From: Henricia sp. BOLD:AAB3569
Taxonomy: Eukaryota; Echinodermata; Asteroidea; Spinulosida; Echinasteridae
NCBI GenBank assembly: GCA_037783545.1
Contig: JBBELK010000369.1
Coordinates: forward strand, 868,001 to 932,000
Reading direction: 5' to 3'
Length of the DNA stretch: 64,000 bases
Shown here: piece after piece, positions 1 to 10,810 of the stretch
How the letters are laid out: each line of letters begins with the position of its first letter
How positions within the stretch are numbered: position 1 is the stretch's first letter
The notes under the pieces: model-generated
Told to the model about the DNA's origin: nothing
The model's database searches: none
Seen by the model: only the letters and a program-made list of their open reading frames with translations
Program-made: the position numbers and the translations under genes

Positions 1-258
1 GCATGTAATCAATTTTATTGATCGTCCGTCCCTCACGCATAAAAACAACCTCTGCACAAAACTGTGAAGTCAATTTTTAACATGTGATAAACTGGGTGTG
101 TGTATTAACATCAGTAGCAGGTAAACATACAGGTTCACTTTAGTTTTCATTTATTTATTGACTAAGGAAAGGCATTTGTCTCCTGATTTCCGTCCCTCAC
201 GTGATGAACGGAATTGGATCACGCTCAATACAACAAATTTGTTCCAAATACATTTCAG

Positions 259-397
259 GCAATCTATGACGTGTTCTTGAATTTGGACGTCCACAACACG
301 TCGTTTATCCACGAAGTCGGACGCGACATCCACAAACTTCATGAAAAAATGGCCATGCTTATCGCGCACCCGTTGCAGAGACCATTGCAACTGCAGT
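259..397 (+). CDS. Candidate internal exon of an unassigned gene
   Basis: A 139-bp stretch is bounded by a good acceptor (TTTCAG) and a strong donor (GTGAGT). Only one frame is open across it, starting in phase 0 and leaving one base. It encodes about 46 residues beginning AIYDVFLNLDV and ending HPLQRPLQLQ, rich in His and Leu. I do not recognise the family. If real, the gene starts left of the window and runs toward the minus-strand AS3MT-like gene. The opposite strand is also open here, so a minus-strand exon cannot be excluded, but it lacks equally good splice signals. Confidence 0.35.
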
Positions 398-788
398 GTG
401 AGTACGACATTTTCAAGGATTAGCACGTGCGACATTTGCGGTATTACTCATGCAGGCATTGACATAACGAAAATAAAAGGCAAATCACTCGGGACTTGAT
501 TTTGTCAGGTCTTGAATTTCAAAGGGCACTGAGGCCAACTGGAGGGGCACCATGGCCAACTTTGTTGCAAATGTGTACTAGTTATTAGTGTATACAAGCC
601 TCATGAAATTTAAGAGGATAGGGCATGCTGGCCAAGTTGGCCTCAGAAAGTGTCTATCTTGAAGGGGCATTAGGGCCAACTCAGCAGGGTAGAGGCCATT
701 GGCCTCATTCGAAGTCATATAGTCCTAAGCAAAAATTGAAATATATGTGACCCGTTATCTCAATCGAGCCGTAAACCTGCATCATGTG

Positions 789-1021
789 CAGTTGTAGTCG
801 GAAGTTTACATACAACTGTGTTAAAACTGGTGTGCTTAAACTTGTGTTGTCACCATTTTTGTAACAGTCTTTACTAAAGTCGTGATTTTGTGTAATTCCT
901 CACGTGCTTGCAGTACTTAAAACATAGCTTGCACACCTTGCAATGGTTCGAGTAGTCCTGTTTACCATTTTGGGTGATGATGGTATGTGTGTACATGTAT
1001 GTAAACTTCTGACTTCAACTG
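789..1021. mobile_element. Tc1/mariner-type MITE
   Basis: The 233-bp element has ends of the form CAGTTGTAGTCGGAAGTTTA and its near reverse complement. These match the terminal inverted repeats of Tc1-family transposons of the Sleeping Beauty type. There is no room for a transposase. The right flank begins TA, but the left-flank TA has decayed. Confidence 0.75.
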
Positions 1022-1224
1022 TATATTGTACATAGCTGTATCATAAAAAAAAAGTCCAAATTCATATACTATATTAAAAATATGCTGTCTATTTGTTTGT
1101 AAATTTTAAAACCATATACTTATATTCTACAACATTTTGTAGCCTAACACCGCCTTAAAATCCAAACGCTGGGTGATATTCGTTGTGAGTCATTGCGTAT
1201 AAGACCTAAAACAGTGAAAACAAT

Positions 1225-1325
1225 GACTTTGGCAAGGTTTTGGGTTCGAGTCCCACCCAAGCATGTTTTGAAGAAGCTCTGAAAATACAGTTCTGATCAA
1301 GTTACGTTGGGTAAAAAAAAAGCAT
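1225..1325 (+). mobile_element. tRNA-derived SINE, family A, decayed copy
   Basis: The copy contains a pol III B box (GGTTCGAGTCCC) followed by the family body that ends near GTTACGTTGGGTAA. Better copies lie at 7040-7175, 19052-19200 and 23925-24085. The tRNA-like head is eroded here. Confidence 0.55.
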
Positions 1326-1824
1326 AAAGAACCCTAATAACATTTACAATTTTTCCCTCCCGTGTTTCGCATTAGAGTGGATTTACAATGATCATGTTTG
1401 CGCGTAAATGCAACGCACTGCGCTTTCAGAAAAAGTGGTTTGGAGAGAATTTGTAGTAACACGACGCACTGAAAACCACAGAATTACAAAAAAAATTTCC
1501 GCCCAAGTTGATTCTGTGATTTTCACTCCAAATTTCACTCCAAATTAGTTTATAAAATTAAACATAATTTCCCATTTTTTTTCGAATCCGTCTGTGCATG
1601 ATCAAACTTCTGCCAAGTTGTCCCTTGTAGTTTATGGCTAGGCATCGCTACAGTTGCTCTCAAATGGGTTTGTTGGGCAAGGCTGCACAAAAACGATAGA
1701 AGTTTATAATTAAAATGAACAAAATTTCTTCAGCTATAACTAAAGTTAATATGTCACAATTTGTAAATTACCTAGACAATGGCTCTAATCACTGAACTGT
1801 TTTCTTATGCTTTAGCAATAGGGG

Positions 1825-2045
1825 TTTTTCATACACAATTGCGGCCCAACTTCGGACTGGAATTAAATTTGACACGGCGGAAGCAAGATGTTTGAAACCG
1901 CGCCGTGCTTGTGCCGCACTATAAAATTTAGTTAGCACGGCAGACCATGTCGAGCTAAATTCTTCTGCCGTGCTTAATTCAATTTGCCAAGCCAAATGGT
2001 TTCAAAAGTCGTGCTTGTGCCGTGTCGACGTTTGAAACAGGCCAA
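1825..2045. mobile_element. Partial foldback element, GGCCCGCTTCAAACG family
   Basis: This stretch shares GCACGGCAGA and TGCCGTGTCGA words with the fuller copies at 30049-30376 and 41685-42235. It keeps only the interior. Confidence 0.5.
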
Positions 2046-2504
2046 CTACTGTGAAATGAATCTGTCCGAATGCACTAAAGTCTATTGTGAGTTGAACCAA
2101 AAAGGTTTCTGTCGACTGCCCTTTTTTGGCAGTCCATTTAGAACGGATTTGTTAAAAACAATGTCACAATTTGTAAATTACCTAGACAATGGCTCTACTC
2201 TAAAAATCACTGAACTGTTTTTTTATGCTTTAGCAAAAGGGGATTTTCGTATTGTAAATTCCATGTATACTTTAGTAACAGAATGTTGCTCTTAGCGACC
2301 ACAAAGCTTGTCCGGGGCTTGCCCCACCTAGCAACAACTAATGTATGCAAAATGAATTCCAACCATAGAAATCGAATTAAAGTAACAGGTGAATGAAATA
2401 GCTTATCATTAGACAATGTCACAAGAAACATTCATGAATTGGGATACATTGCGAAAATGGCCTATACAGCCAGCACAACTCGGTGAAAAGCTAAATTCTT
2501 TGAA

Positions 2505-2915
2505 AAACCTGAGGGAGTATACCACTGTGCCTCATAGCTCAGCTGGTAGAGCATCTGCCCAGTGTGTCAGAGGTCTTGCGGAAACCTGAGGGGAGTATAC
2601 CACTGTGCCTAATAGCTCAGCTGGTAGAGCATCTGCCTGGTGTGTCAGAGGTCTTGGGGAAAACCTGAGAGAGAATAGCACTGTGCCTCATAGCTCAGCT
2701 GGTAGAGCATCTGCCTGGTGTGTCAGAGGTCTTGGGGAAAACCTGAGAGAGTATAGCACTGTGCCTCATAGCTCAGCTGGTAGAGCATCTGCCCGGTATG
2801 TCAGAGGTCTTGGGGGAAAACCTAAGGGATTATACCGCTGTGCCTCATAGCTCAGCTGGTAGAGCATCTGCCCGGTGTGTCAGAGGTCTCAGGTTCGATT
2901 CCTGATGATGGTCAT
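2505..2915 (+). repeat. Tandem array of tRNA-like half units (5 units)
   Basis: Five units of about 80 bp each contain TAGCTCAGCTGGTAGAGC, which is a tRNA D-arm and pol III A box. Each is followed by a spacer close to CCTGAGGGAGTATACCACTG. Only the last unit continues into a T-arm with a B box (GGTTCGATTCC). The open frames here arise from repetition and are not genes. Confidence 0.85.
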
Positions 2916-2972
2916 GATTGGCAAATAATGTTTTACTTTAGTGCCCCATTGAGAAAATCCTGTTTTTCTTAC

Positions 2973-5900
2973 CTTGATGACTTCATAATCTTTGTTGCCC
3001 GTCACTATTTCAAAAACACTTGAGAATCGCGAAGTGCGCAAGATGGTTGCTAATTCGCAATCCACAGAAACTGGCAGTCCATTCTAAATTGCAAAATCGG
3101 TAAAATAAAGGCTCAATTGAAAAAAAAACAGATAAATTTTTTGTTGCTGTCGAGGGCAATTGCATGAAAATTTAATAAAATATTTTTATAATTAAAAAAA
3201 AAAACATTTTCGATCATGTACATGATTTTTTGTCTGTCTGAAACCTGAACACTTGACCAAAGGGGATAACATGTGCATTTAAAGGCAGAACACATGATTG
3301 GTAAACCGTTGCAAATAGTTTTATCCCCCTGTGTGATTGAAGATATGCATGATTAAAACCAACCTGAGTAAAAACCAGCTCCGTACTTCATCTAACTTTT
3401 GAGAAAACAGTAAAAAAAAACAAGGCCTGCATTCGGACGAAGTGGTGTAAGGACGAAGTGGTTTGGGGGCGAAGTGGTGCAGGGCGAAATGGTTTTGGTG
3501 CGAATTGACTTTACGTCTCGTGAGACGAACAATAATTGTTTTGCTAATTTCTCAAAGACTATAGCACTTCAGACAAAACCATTTCAGGGGAAATTTTCTG
3601 CCGTCATTATGTTTATATCGTGTAAGTTAGGTGTAAATCTGTGAACATCTCTGATTCTTCGAGATACCAATCATGTGTACTGCCTTTAAAGTTAAACCTC
3701 TTAAAAAAGTTTGAAATTTTTGTTTGGTAGAATATACTTTTTTTGTTACTGCAGCATTAGCATTGCATGTTATATCATTGGAAAGCCTATCTATTTCCCT
3801 TACAATGAACAACAAAGTTTGTTGTTCTGTTAAACACATATTCACCCATCCACGTTCACAACAGAGTTGCTGGGCCCTCAAACAAGTGACTGTTACAAAT
3901 GGGTAATTCCCAAAATTAGGGGTCCAAAAGTGTGACATGCTTTTTAAGATTTCCAAGTGTTTTTAGTGATTGAAAGTGGTTTCGCAGTAGAAAATAATAT
4001 TTTTATTTCAACAAAGGCCACTTAAATTTAATGTTTGTGTGTAGATATGGCACCAAGGTTAATGCAAACTCATTATACAGCCAATTTTCATTGGCGTAGG
4101 TAACCTGGGACACCAAACTCCTATTCAATACCATGGAACAAATTATAATCCTTCATGGTCTTTTGTTTTGAATATTTTTCAGGAATCGGAGAACAAAATA
4201 TTGAAGAAAATGATGATGCCCCCTATAATCACAGGCCACAGTCCATTACTGAGAATTTGTGATCATGAGTGGTGATTTTTGAAGCAGAGAGTGTCGTACG
4301 TAACTGGGACACCAACAATTTGAGACTCCTAATTTTGGGAATTACCCAAATATGGTGTCGTTGTGAAAGACAATGAATGAGCTTTCCAATGATATGCAAA
4401 AGAACTTACTTTGAATTTATTCCTCGAATCTAACTCGATGACATCTGTTTCACTCATAATTCCCTGCCTTGGCTTTGTGTACACCAATACTTGGCTGTGC
4501 TTAGACTGCTCAGCTGGTAGTTTAAACATTCGGTATGTTGCCATTGAATATTTTACATTACCTGCATATAAGACAAATAGTGGATTTTTTGTATAACACA
4601 AACGAAGTACACTGCAAACATGTGCATGCGGATATTAGAACAAGTAAATTTCATTTTATTTTTAAATGAAGTTTGTTCACTACAGGGTGTTTAAAAAAAA
4701 AAGGAAACCGAGATTAATTTGTTAATTTCGTGGAGATGGCTAAATATTTTGGAAATTGGCAACCACCATCTATTAGCTAATGATGTCCTCTTTCTTATGA
4801 CACCATGAAATCCAATTTACGGTCACACATGACTGAGCACGGAGCAGTGTAATATAACCATGTCAGAACTGGTCTTGCACCAACAAGATGTTTTCATAAT
4901 CAACCATGTCTGCCCAGTGCAGGGCTTTTGTTGGGCCTCCAAATTATGCAATCCTCAGCCTGTTATTTCATTGCACACACCTTACAAGTCGAAGGACACT
5001 GGGGTTAGGTCGAGACAGGGAAAGGCACCCAAAATGTGTAATCATTGAGAACACAATTTTTGTTGAGGACACACTGGTCTTTCTTCTTTTTTTTAGGTAT
5101 GAAAATTGTTGGAGTTAGGCTGCGGTGAATCTGGTGCAAGACCAGTTCTGACATGGTTGATTACACTGCTCCGTGCTCAGTCATGTGTGACCGTAAATTG
5201 GATTTCGTGGTGTCATAAGAAAGAGGACATCATTAGCTAATAGATGGTGGTTGCCAATTTCCAAAATATTTAGCCATCTCCACGAAATTAACAAATTAAT
5301 CTCGGTTTCCTTTTTTTATACACCCTGTATAGCGTGTCCAGATCACAATTTTGAACTTCCTAATTTTCCCATGGGTGTTGAGATTTTGATACCATATCAT
5401 TTGTCATATTTTTCTCATTACCATTCTGAAATTTCGCACTCTAATTCTGTATATTTTCAAGGTTATTGTCAAAAAACTTCCAATGTTTTGTAAACTAATT
5501 TATTCGGTTCCATAAAGCAGCGCAGTGATTGCACCAACCTTTTTGCTTCCACATCCAAATTGGAGATTGCAAATTTTGTTTTGATAGTATTTTGGGGAGG
5601 TCCTTCAAATGATTGTTAGATTAGAACGAAATCCATTTATTGCCAAAAAAATATGAATACGCTCCTTTAAAACAAAAGCGTTGAATCAACTATACTTAGA
5701 TATGAAAACTTGTCTCCTGTCACGGCCGCCAGCGCAAACGGTCTATCGGTTCTGTAAAGGAGTGTGGCCTTACCAATAAATTCCTCGAGGTCCTTTTCCT
5801 TGATTCTCATGCCGATAGACTGGACTAGTCTTGGAGTCGAGAAGCCAAATTCATGGGCCATGGAGACCAAATCGTCACAGTAAAATGCGCCAGCAAGGCC

Positions 5901-8900
5901 CTCGGCTGTAGGGTGAAAAACTCAGAGTTACTCCAAGTCGGAAAGTGAATGTATGGGATGGGAGAGAAACGTTTCAGATTACCAGCAAATGTTTAGACCC
6001 AGTCACCCGGCAACTGATGTCACACTTTAGTATATTTCACACCACCTCTCGAAACCCCACCATTTTATATATTAAATTTAAAGGCAGTATACATGATTGG
6101 TATCTCGAAAATCAGAAATGTTCACAGATTTACGCCTAACTTACACAATATATTTAAAACATGATGACCGTAGAAAACTTCCTCTGAAATGGTTTTGTCT
6201 GAAGTGCTATAGTCTTTGAGAAATGAGTAAAACAATTATTTTTCGTCTCATGAAACGAAAATTCAATTCGCCCCCAAACCTTCTTGCACAGGCCGTGGTT
6301 CAGGGCGAATGGTTTTGGGGCGAAATGACTGCAAACCCTTTAAATTTAATATTAAATTTAAAGGCAGTATACATGATTGGTATCTCGAAAATCAGAAATG
6401 TTCACAGATTTACGCCTAACTTACACAATATATTTAAAACATGATGACCGTAGAAAACTTCCTCTGAAATGGTTTTGTCTGAAGTGCTATAGTCTTTGAG
6501 AAACCCCCCACACACCCTCCCCTTCCGGCATTTACCATGTCCTGCAAGCATCTGTGAAACAACTGTACTTACCCCACAGTGAGTTGACCTCTTTCACTTC
6601 GTCTCTGACCCGGCAACTAGCAACAATCTCCGTGTAGAACACTTCGCCTCCCGTCTTTAAGACGCTCCTCAGTTGCCCCATAATCTCTCGCTTCTTGGGC
6701 GTGAGCCCCAGAACTGTGTTAAAACTACGGAAGAGAATTGATATGGTCCCTAAAATGGTAAATAATTCGGGTGCATGTAAGGGTTAATTGCTTAGGAATA
6801 CATCACGACTATTCTTTTTGGTGTAAAATTAAGAAAATATAACATTTTCTTCAATATAAAAATTTCTTCATAAAAACTTACAGAAAGAGGGCGCTGTTTA
6901 GGGCACGCCACTTTAGGAACATGGAAAAATGTAAAGTAGAAACATAAGAGTTCGAACTGGAATTGTGAAAAAACTGCTGCAGTTTTCAAACCAGGTTGTT
7001 GTCAATGTTTACAACGGGCATGATGTAGAACAAAACAAAACAAAACGTCTGCCTTGTATGCAGGAGGTCGTGGGTTCGAGTCCCACCCGAGCACGCTATG
7101 AAGTTTTTTCAGTGTCTCGGGAAAGCACCGAGTATATACAGTGTTTATAATTACGTCGGGTAAGGGCAAAAACAACCTTACTTAACAAAACAAAATAGAC
7201 AAAGGTTAGGAAAGATTCAGCAAGTTGGAGATAATAGTGGAATCTTGTGTGCATAGTTGAGTATGATTTCCTGTGTGCGCATAATCACAACTTTGTCATG
7301 AATATGCAAATTCTGACTATTATTTCCGAAAATGGCAACTAGCTTACCAAATGAGATCGAAGTATTCTTTTTCTAAGCCCGCTTCAAAAAGTCCATCCGG
7401 CTCACACGTCTTGAATCTAAGATTGTTCTCGCTAAAACCGCTAGCCTCGCGATGATAATCCAGAAATTTTTCACCAAAAGAGACCTTAATTATGGCACAA
7501 AAACAAAAAAAACGATTAAAAATAATGCTTTAAAATGTCCCCATATTCGTGTTTATTCGTGAAATATGTTGACCGGTAATCAGTCTATATGATTGACATT
7601 TCCTATTCGTCAATACATACCACGTGGTCACTGGGATCCACGCCCACAACCTGTCCCTTTGGACCAATCAGCTTGCTCAATACGTAGCAGTCTCTCACAA
7701 AACCACAGCCGAGAGACAACACGCGAAGTCCGTCCAACATGTCTGGAAAACGGAGCCCGCAACAATAGTTCCTTGTACGAACAAACAAAATTAAAAACAG
7801 TCAGTATTGCACTTTTATTGAAATTATATAGGGGGCTTTTCCAAATCTCGGCTTCGTCTCCGTCTCCGGCTCCATCTCCATGTGGCTTCATGAGCCCAAG
7901 TCGAGATTTTGAAAAAGGCAATGATAAACTGAAATATTGTTGATGTCCCCCAACGTGGCGCGGCCCCTAACGTGGCGGGCTTTACTTTCCGTTCTCTCTT
8001 GGCGCAATAAACAATCTGTTGCACTTGGCATTAAATGGAAATAAATTCCAAAACTAAAATACGGAGAAGAATCATTCAGTTACTAGAAATTCACCGGAAT
8101 GTGAAGGCATCGCCGTTCGCTTCAGGTTGTCATGATACCATACACGGAAGCCTGTAGTAGGCATTTCACGTGAATAAAACCAGGCATACTGGCGTTGTGT
8201 ACAGTGTCACAGTGTGTGGGTGCAAGTGGTCTTTGTGGGCCATCGTAGTAAGGCATCAAACCGTTTCAGCCAATCAGCGACGCGCTCCACGTTAGGGGAC
8301 AGTCCGGGCGATTTCGGGAAAAAAGTGTTCATCGTTTTGTCCTGATTGTTTGTGTTATTTTGTACTTGTTGATGAGTCAAAATATTAAAGTATTACTTTT
8401 TCTTGGAGCCTATGAATTATACTACAAGGTGTGTAAGTTTCAACTAATTCTGCTAGGGGGTTTTGCTATAAGGTGAGCGGATTTCCAGTGAGTTGTCGAA
8501 GTGCGCCAAGTTAGGGGACATCACTATACATGTTTGTAGTTTGTGAGAAGAAAGTCTGACATATTTTTTTAACTTTAGTCTAAATCTTTTAACCTAAAAT
8601 CTATGCCTTTCATAATAAGCCTCTCCGCAACTAGGGCTTGTTTTCGCGAACACGACCAGAAATATGTCTCTGACATTATTCAACCAATGAACGACTTCGA
8701 TTACCAACGACCAAAGCTGGCCATTGGTTGACGCCGCCACTTACGTCAGAAACATATTTATGGTTGTGCTCGCGAAAACGGGGCCATGTACTGGATGGCG
8801 TTCGTCCAGAATTTCAAACACTGCATTTTTTTAATGGTGGAAAGACAACTTACTGAGCGGTGATTTCTGGATGGACAAGCGATAAAGCTTCTGCACCGTT

Positions 8901-8988
8901 TGAAGGAAGTTTTGGCGGCAAACAACCCAACATTTCGGCCATGTAGTCTTTTTCCGTCTTGACCTCCATTCCGAGTGTTTCGTGTAAA
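2973..8988 (-). CDS. AS3MT: Arsenite methyltransferase (AS3MT)-like protein, partial
   Basis: Seven minus-strand exons join in frame: 8988-8854, 7771-7621, 7484-7348, 6724-6573, 5905-5774, 4561-4410 and 3083-2973. They give about 323 residues, against about 375 in the human enzyme. AS3MT is a cytosolic SAM-dependent enzyme that methylates trivalent arsenic. Family landmarks visible are RDCYVLSKLIGPKGQ (SAM fold), GEKFLDYHREASGF, LKTGGEVFYTEI and MATYRMFKLP. Intron positions after LW, after FIG and after FK match the human gene as I recall it. Oddities: the SAM motif I reads LSLGCGFVRD where human has LDLGSGSGRD. Of the four human arsenic-binding cysteines, the equivalents of C32 and C61 remain, but C156 is Gly and C206 is Val. 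The first exon begins at an acceptor, so the N-terminus lies upstream and was not found; the Cys-rich final exon was not found either. It may be a diverged paralogue with another substrate. Confidence 0.82.
3283..3685. mobile_element. TTAA-flanked MITE with internal minisatellite, copy 1
   Basis: The ends are AGGCAGAACACATGATTGG and its near complement, flanked by TTAA on both sides as in piggyBac-type insertions. The interior has repeats of GGCGAAGTGGTTTTG form at about 3425-3505. It lies between exons 6 and 7 of the AS3MT-like gene. Confidence 0.75.
3901..4347. mobile_element. MITE with GGGTAATTCCCAAAATTAGG ends
   Basis: Twenty-base inverted termini bound a 447-bp element, with a 4-bp AAAT direct repeat on both flanks (3897-3900 and 4348-4351). 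It carries no coding capacity. It ends about 60 bp from exon 6 of the AS3MT-like gene. Confidence 0.75.
4682..5329. mobile_element. Long-arm foldback element with ACAGGGTGT ends, copy 1
   Basis: Two inverted arms of roughly 200 bp (from 4682 and back from 5329) are near perfect complements around a centre of about 200 bp. The ends read ACAGGGTGT and ACACCCTGT with flanking TA. A related element lies at 48812-49432. It sits in an intron of the AS3MT-like gene. Confidence 0.8.
5333..5672. repeat. Interspersed repeat E
   Basis: This is a repeat of about 340 bp beginning GCGTGTCCAGATCAC and containing CACCAACCTTTTTGCTTCC. The same sequence recurs at 25384-25691, 40110-40660, 42230-42478, 43815-43857 with 44362-44470, and 45295-45640, in both orientations. 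It directly follows exon 5 of the AS3MT-like gene and supplies a chance in-frame stop past its donor. Confidence 0.7.
6082..6503. mobile_element. Rearranged TTAA-flanked MITE with duplicated end
   Basis: This is a copy of the element at 3283-3685 in the other orientation. Its terminal block of about 142 bp occurs twice, at 6082-6223 and 6362-6503, with no difference that I can see. A short minisatellite segment lies between. It lies 70 bp from exon 4 of the AS3MT-like gene. Confidence 0.7.
7040..7175 (+). mobile_element. tRNA-derived SINE, family A
   Basis: The element shows TCTGCCTTGTATGCAGGAGG, then the B box GGTTCGAGTCCC, then the conserved body with GAGCACGCTATGAAG and a tail near TTACGTCGGGTAAGG. 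It lies in an intron of the AS3MT-like gene, between exons 3 and 4. Confidence 0.75.
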
Positions 8989-9354
8989 CTGTGTTCAACT
9001 TCAAATGTAAACTAACATATTGTCAAGTTAGCTGCTGAAACTAGAGAACATCAGTGCTGTATGCATGCAACGCATGACTGCCAACTAAATCAACAATTGG
9101 CAATCGGAAACTTTGGTGGCATGTTAAAGGTGTAGTGTGTCGTTTGCACTAACCCAAAATTTTACTTCATGAGTTGACAAAAATAAACCTTACTCATGGT
9201 GTTTACAGCAATATAAACAAGCAACCACACGAATCGTTTTCTGCTAAAGCGGTACTTTTGTAAACAATTGACAACTGAAGTTTTTTAGTGAGTGTGCATA
9301 CTCATTTGTTTTGTTTTTTAGAATTCGCCTAACACAAATAGCATGTTTAAATAA

Positions 9355-9804
9355 AGGTAGAGCACATTATTGGTAAATCGTTACAAATAGTTTTAAATAT
9401 GCATGATTAAACCAACATGGGTAAAAGTCAGCTGCGCGTACTTCGTCTCACGTTTGAGAACAAAGTCAAAAAAAGCTTTACAGTCACTTCGCCCAAAATC
9501 CACTTCGCCCTGAACCACTTCGCCCTGAACCACGGCCTGAGCACAAAGTGGTTTTTGGGGGCGAAGTGGCTTTTGGGCGAAGTGATTTTGGCCGAAGTGC
9601 ATGGTCCATCAGGGCGAAGTGGTTTTGGGACAAATTGAATTTTCGTCTCATGAGACGAAAATTAATTTCTCAGAGACTATATAGCACTTCAGACAAAACC
9701 ATTTCAGGGGACGTTTTCTACCGTCATCGTGTTTATATTGTGTAAGTTATGTGTAAATCTGTAAACATTTCTGATTTTCGATATACCAATCATGTGTTCT
9801 ACCT
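9355..9804. mobile_element. TTAA-flanked MITE with internal minisatellite, copy 3
   Basis: The ends are AGGTAGAGCACATTATTGG and the complement of AGGTAGAACACATGATTGG, with TTAA at the right flank and ATAA at the left. A well developed GGCGAAGTGGTTTTG-type minisatellite, partly in inverted orientation, fills 9475-9625. Confidence 0.75.
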
Positions 9805-10699
9805 TTAACATTTGAAATAGGCTTAATTTGAAATATAAAAATAGGCCAGATTCAGTTCTGAATAGACTGCATGCCGAAGTGAATAGGCTACGTCATATTT
9901 TGTTAGTTACCTATAATAGACTGCCGAAGTAATACTTCATCTTTTGTTGGTTGCAGGCTCTAAACAAAAACCAACTGTACCGTGTCCCTGTGCTTTGCAA
10001 TGGTACTTTTCCCGACGGCCATGATAGATTAGATCCAATTGCCATGGCAACACGTCACACTTCGGCTGTCTATTGGCCTTACACTAAAAATCACTGAACC
10101 GTGTCCCAGTGATTTTGCAATGGTACTTTTTCCGACGGCCATGATGTTTAGAGCCAATTACCATGGCAACACATGTCACACTTCGGCTGTCTATATCGTA
10201 TGAAGTTGAAACAAACATCATTTTGAAGCTTAGAAATTGTTCTTTTCTAAAACTGTACAGAACAAAAATGGTCACATATTTAGTTTTTAATGCCAAATAA
10301 TTTAGTTCACATCACTTTAAAATCTTTATAACAATCCACTTTGATAAACAAAAGTGCTCACAAAACAGGAAAGCGCGAAACCGACACTGTGTAGGCACGT
10401 GTCATAATATTGACAACATCCCTGCACAGTAAACAGCCTAGAGGTAGCTAGAGACCCATCAGGTGTTTTGTAAAATGACGACAAAACGGCGGTTTGCGGT
10501 CGGTACCCTTATTTCCTTAACCAGCCCGCGCTTCCTGTACCCAAATCCCAGGTCCGGTTTATTGTTTCAGGGTGACACGACAGTATCTTAACCAAAAGAT
10601 CCCCGTAAAGCCAGAACAAGGACGGAAAGGGTTTTTGGTTTTAAGTAAGAGTTAAAGCTGTAATTTAGTTACATCATTGTATTAAATATAGTTGGTGTA

Positions 10700-10810
10700 C
10701 AGTGGCGGATCCAGCCTCATTAAAATACAGGAATACAATGGATTTCAGAGAGTCTGACCCCCTGAATTCCATTGTAATCCTGTATTTATAATGAGGCTGG
10801 ATCCGCCTCC
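10700..10810. mobile_element. Hairpin element with CAGTGGCGGATCCAGC ends
   Basis: The 111-bp stretch is almost entirely one inverted repeat. Its end differs only slightly from the CAGGGGCGGATCCAGG end of the 1-kb element at 35544-36590, so it may be a miniature relative. Confidence 0.65.

Larger units (their letters stand above)
398..2504. other. Repeat-rich stretch, no gene seen
   Basis: This stretch holds repeated GGCCAACT words (about 530-700), a Tc1-type miniature element, a SINE fragment and a partial foldback element. It also holds a short direct duplication: 1751-1786 recurs almost unchanged at 2161-2196. The last exon of the minus-strand AS3MT-like gene should lie in or left of this region, but I could not find it. 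Confidence 0.5.

Noticed and set aside
2843-2915. Possible functional tRNA gene at the end of the first array
   Set aside because: The 3' acceptor strand does not pair and the anticodon stem is broken.
2505-2915. CRISPR-like array
   Set aside because: Units are tandem with no unique spacers, and the sequence is a eukaryotic tRNA-like repeat.
4183-4261. Plus-strand exon after TTTTTCAG encoding GIGEQNIEENDD
   Set aside because: It lies inside the MITE at 3901-4347 and has no partner exon.
5667-5773. Extension of AS3MT-like exon 5 to a nearby stop
   Set aside because: The donor at 5773 joins exactly to 4561, restoring the family sequence; the extension runs into repeat E.
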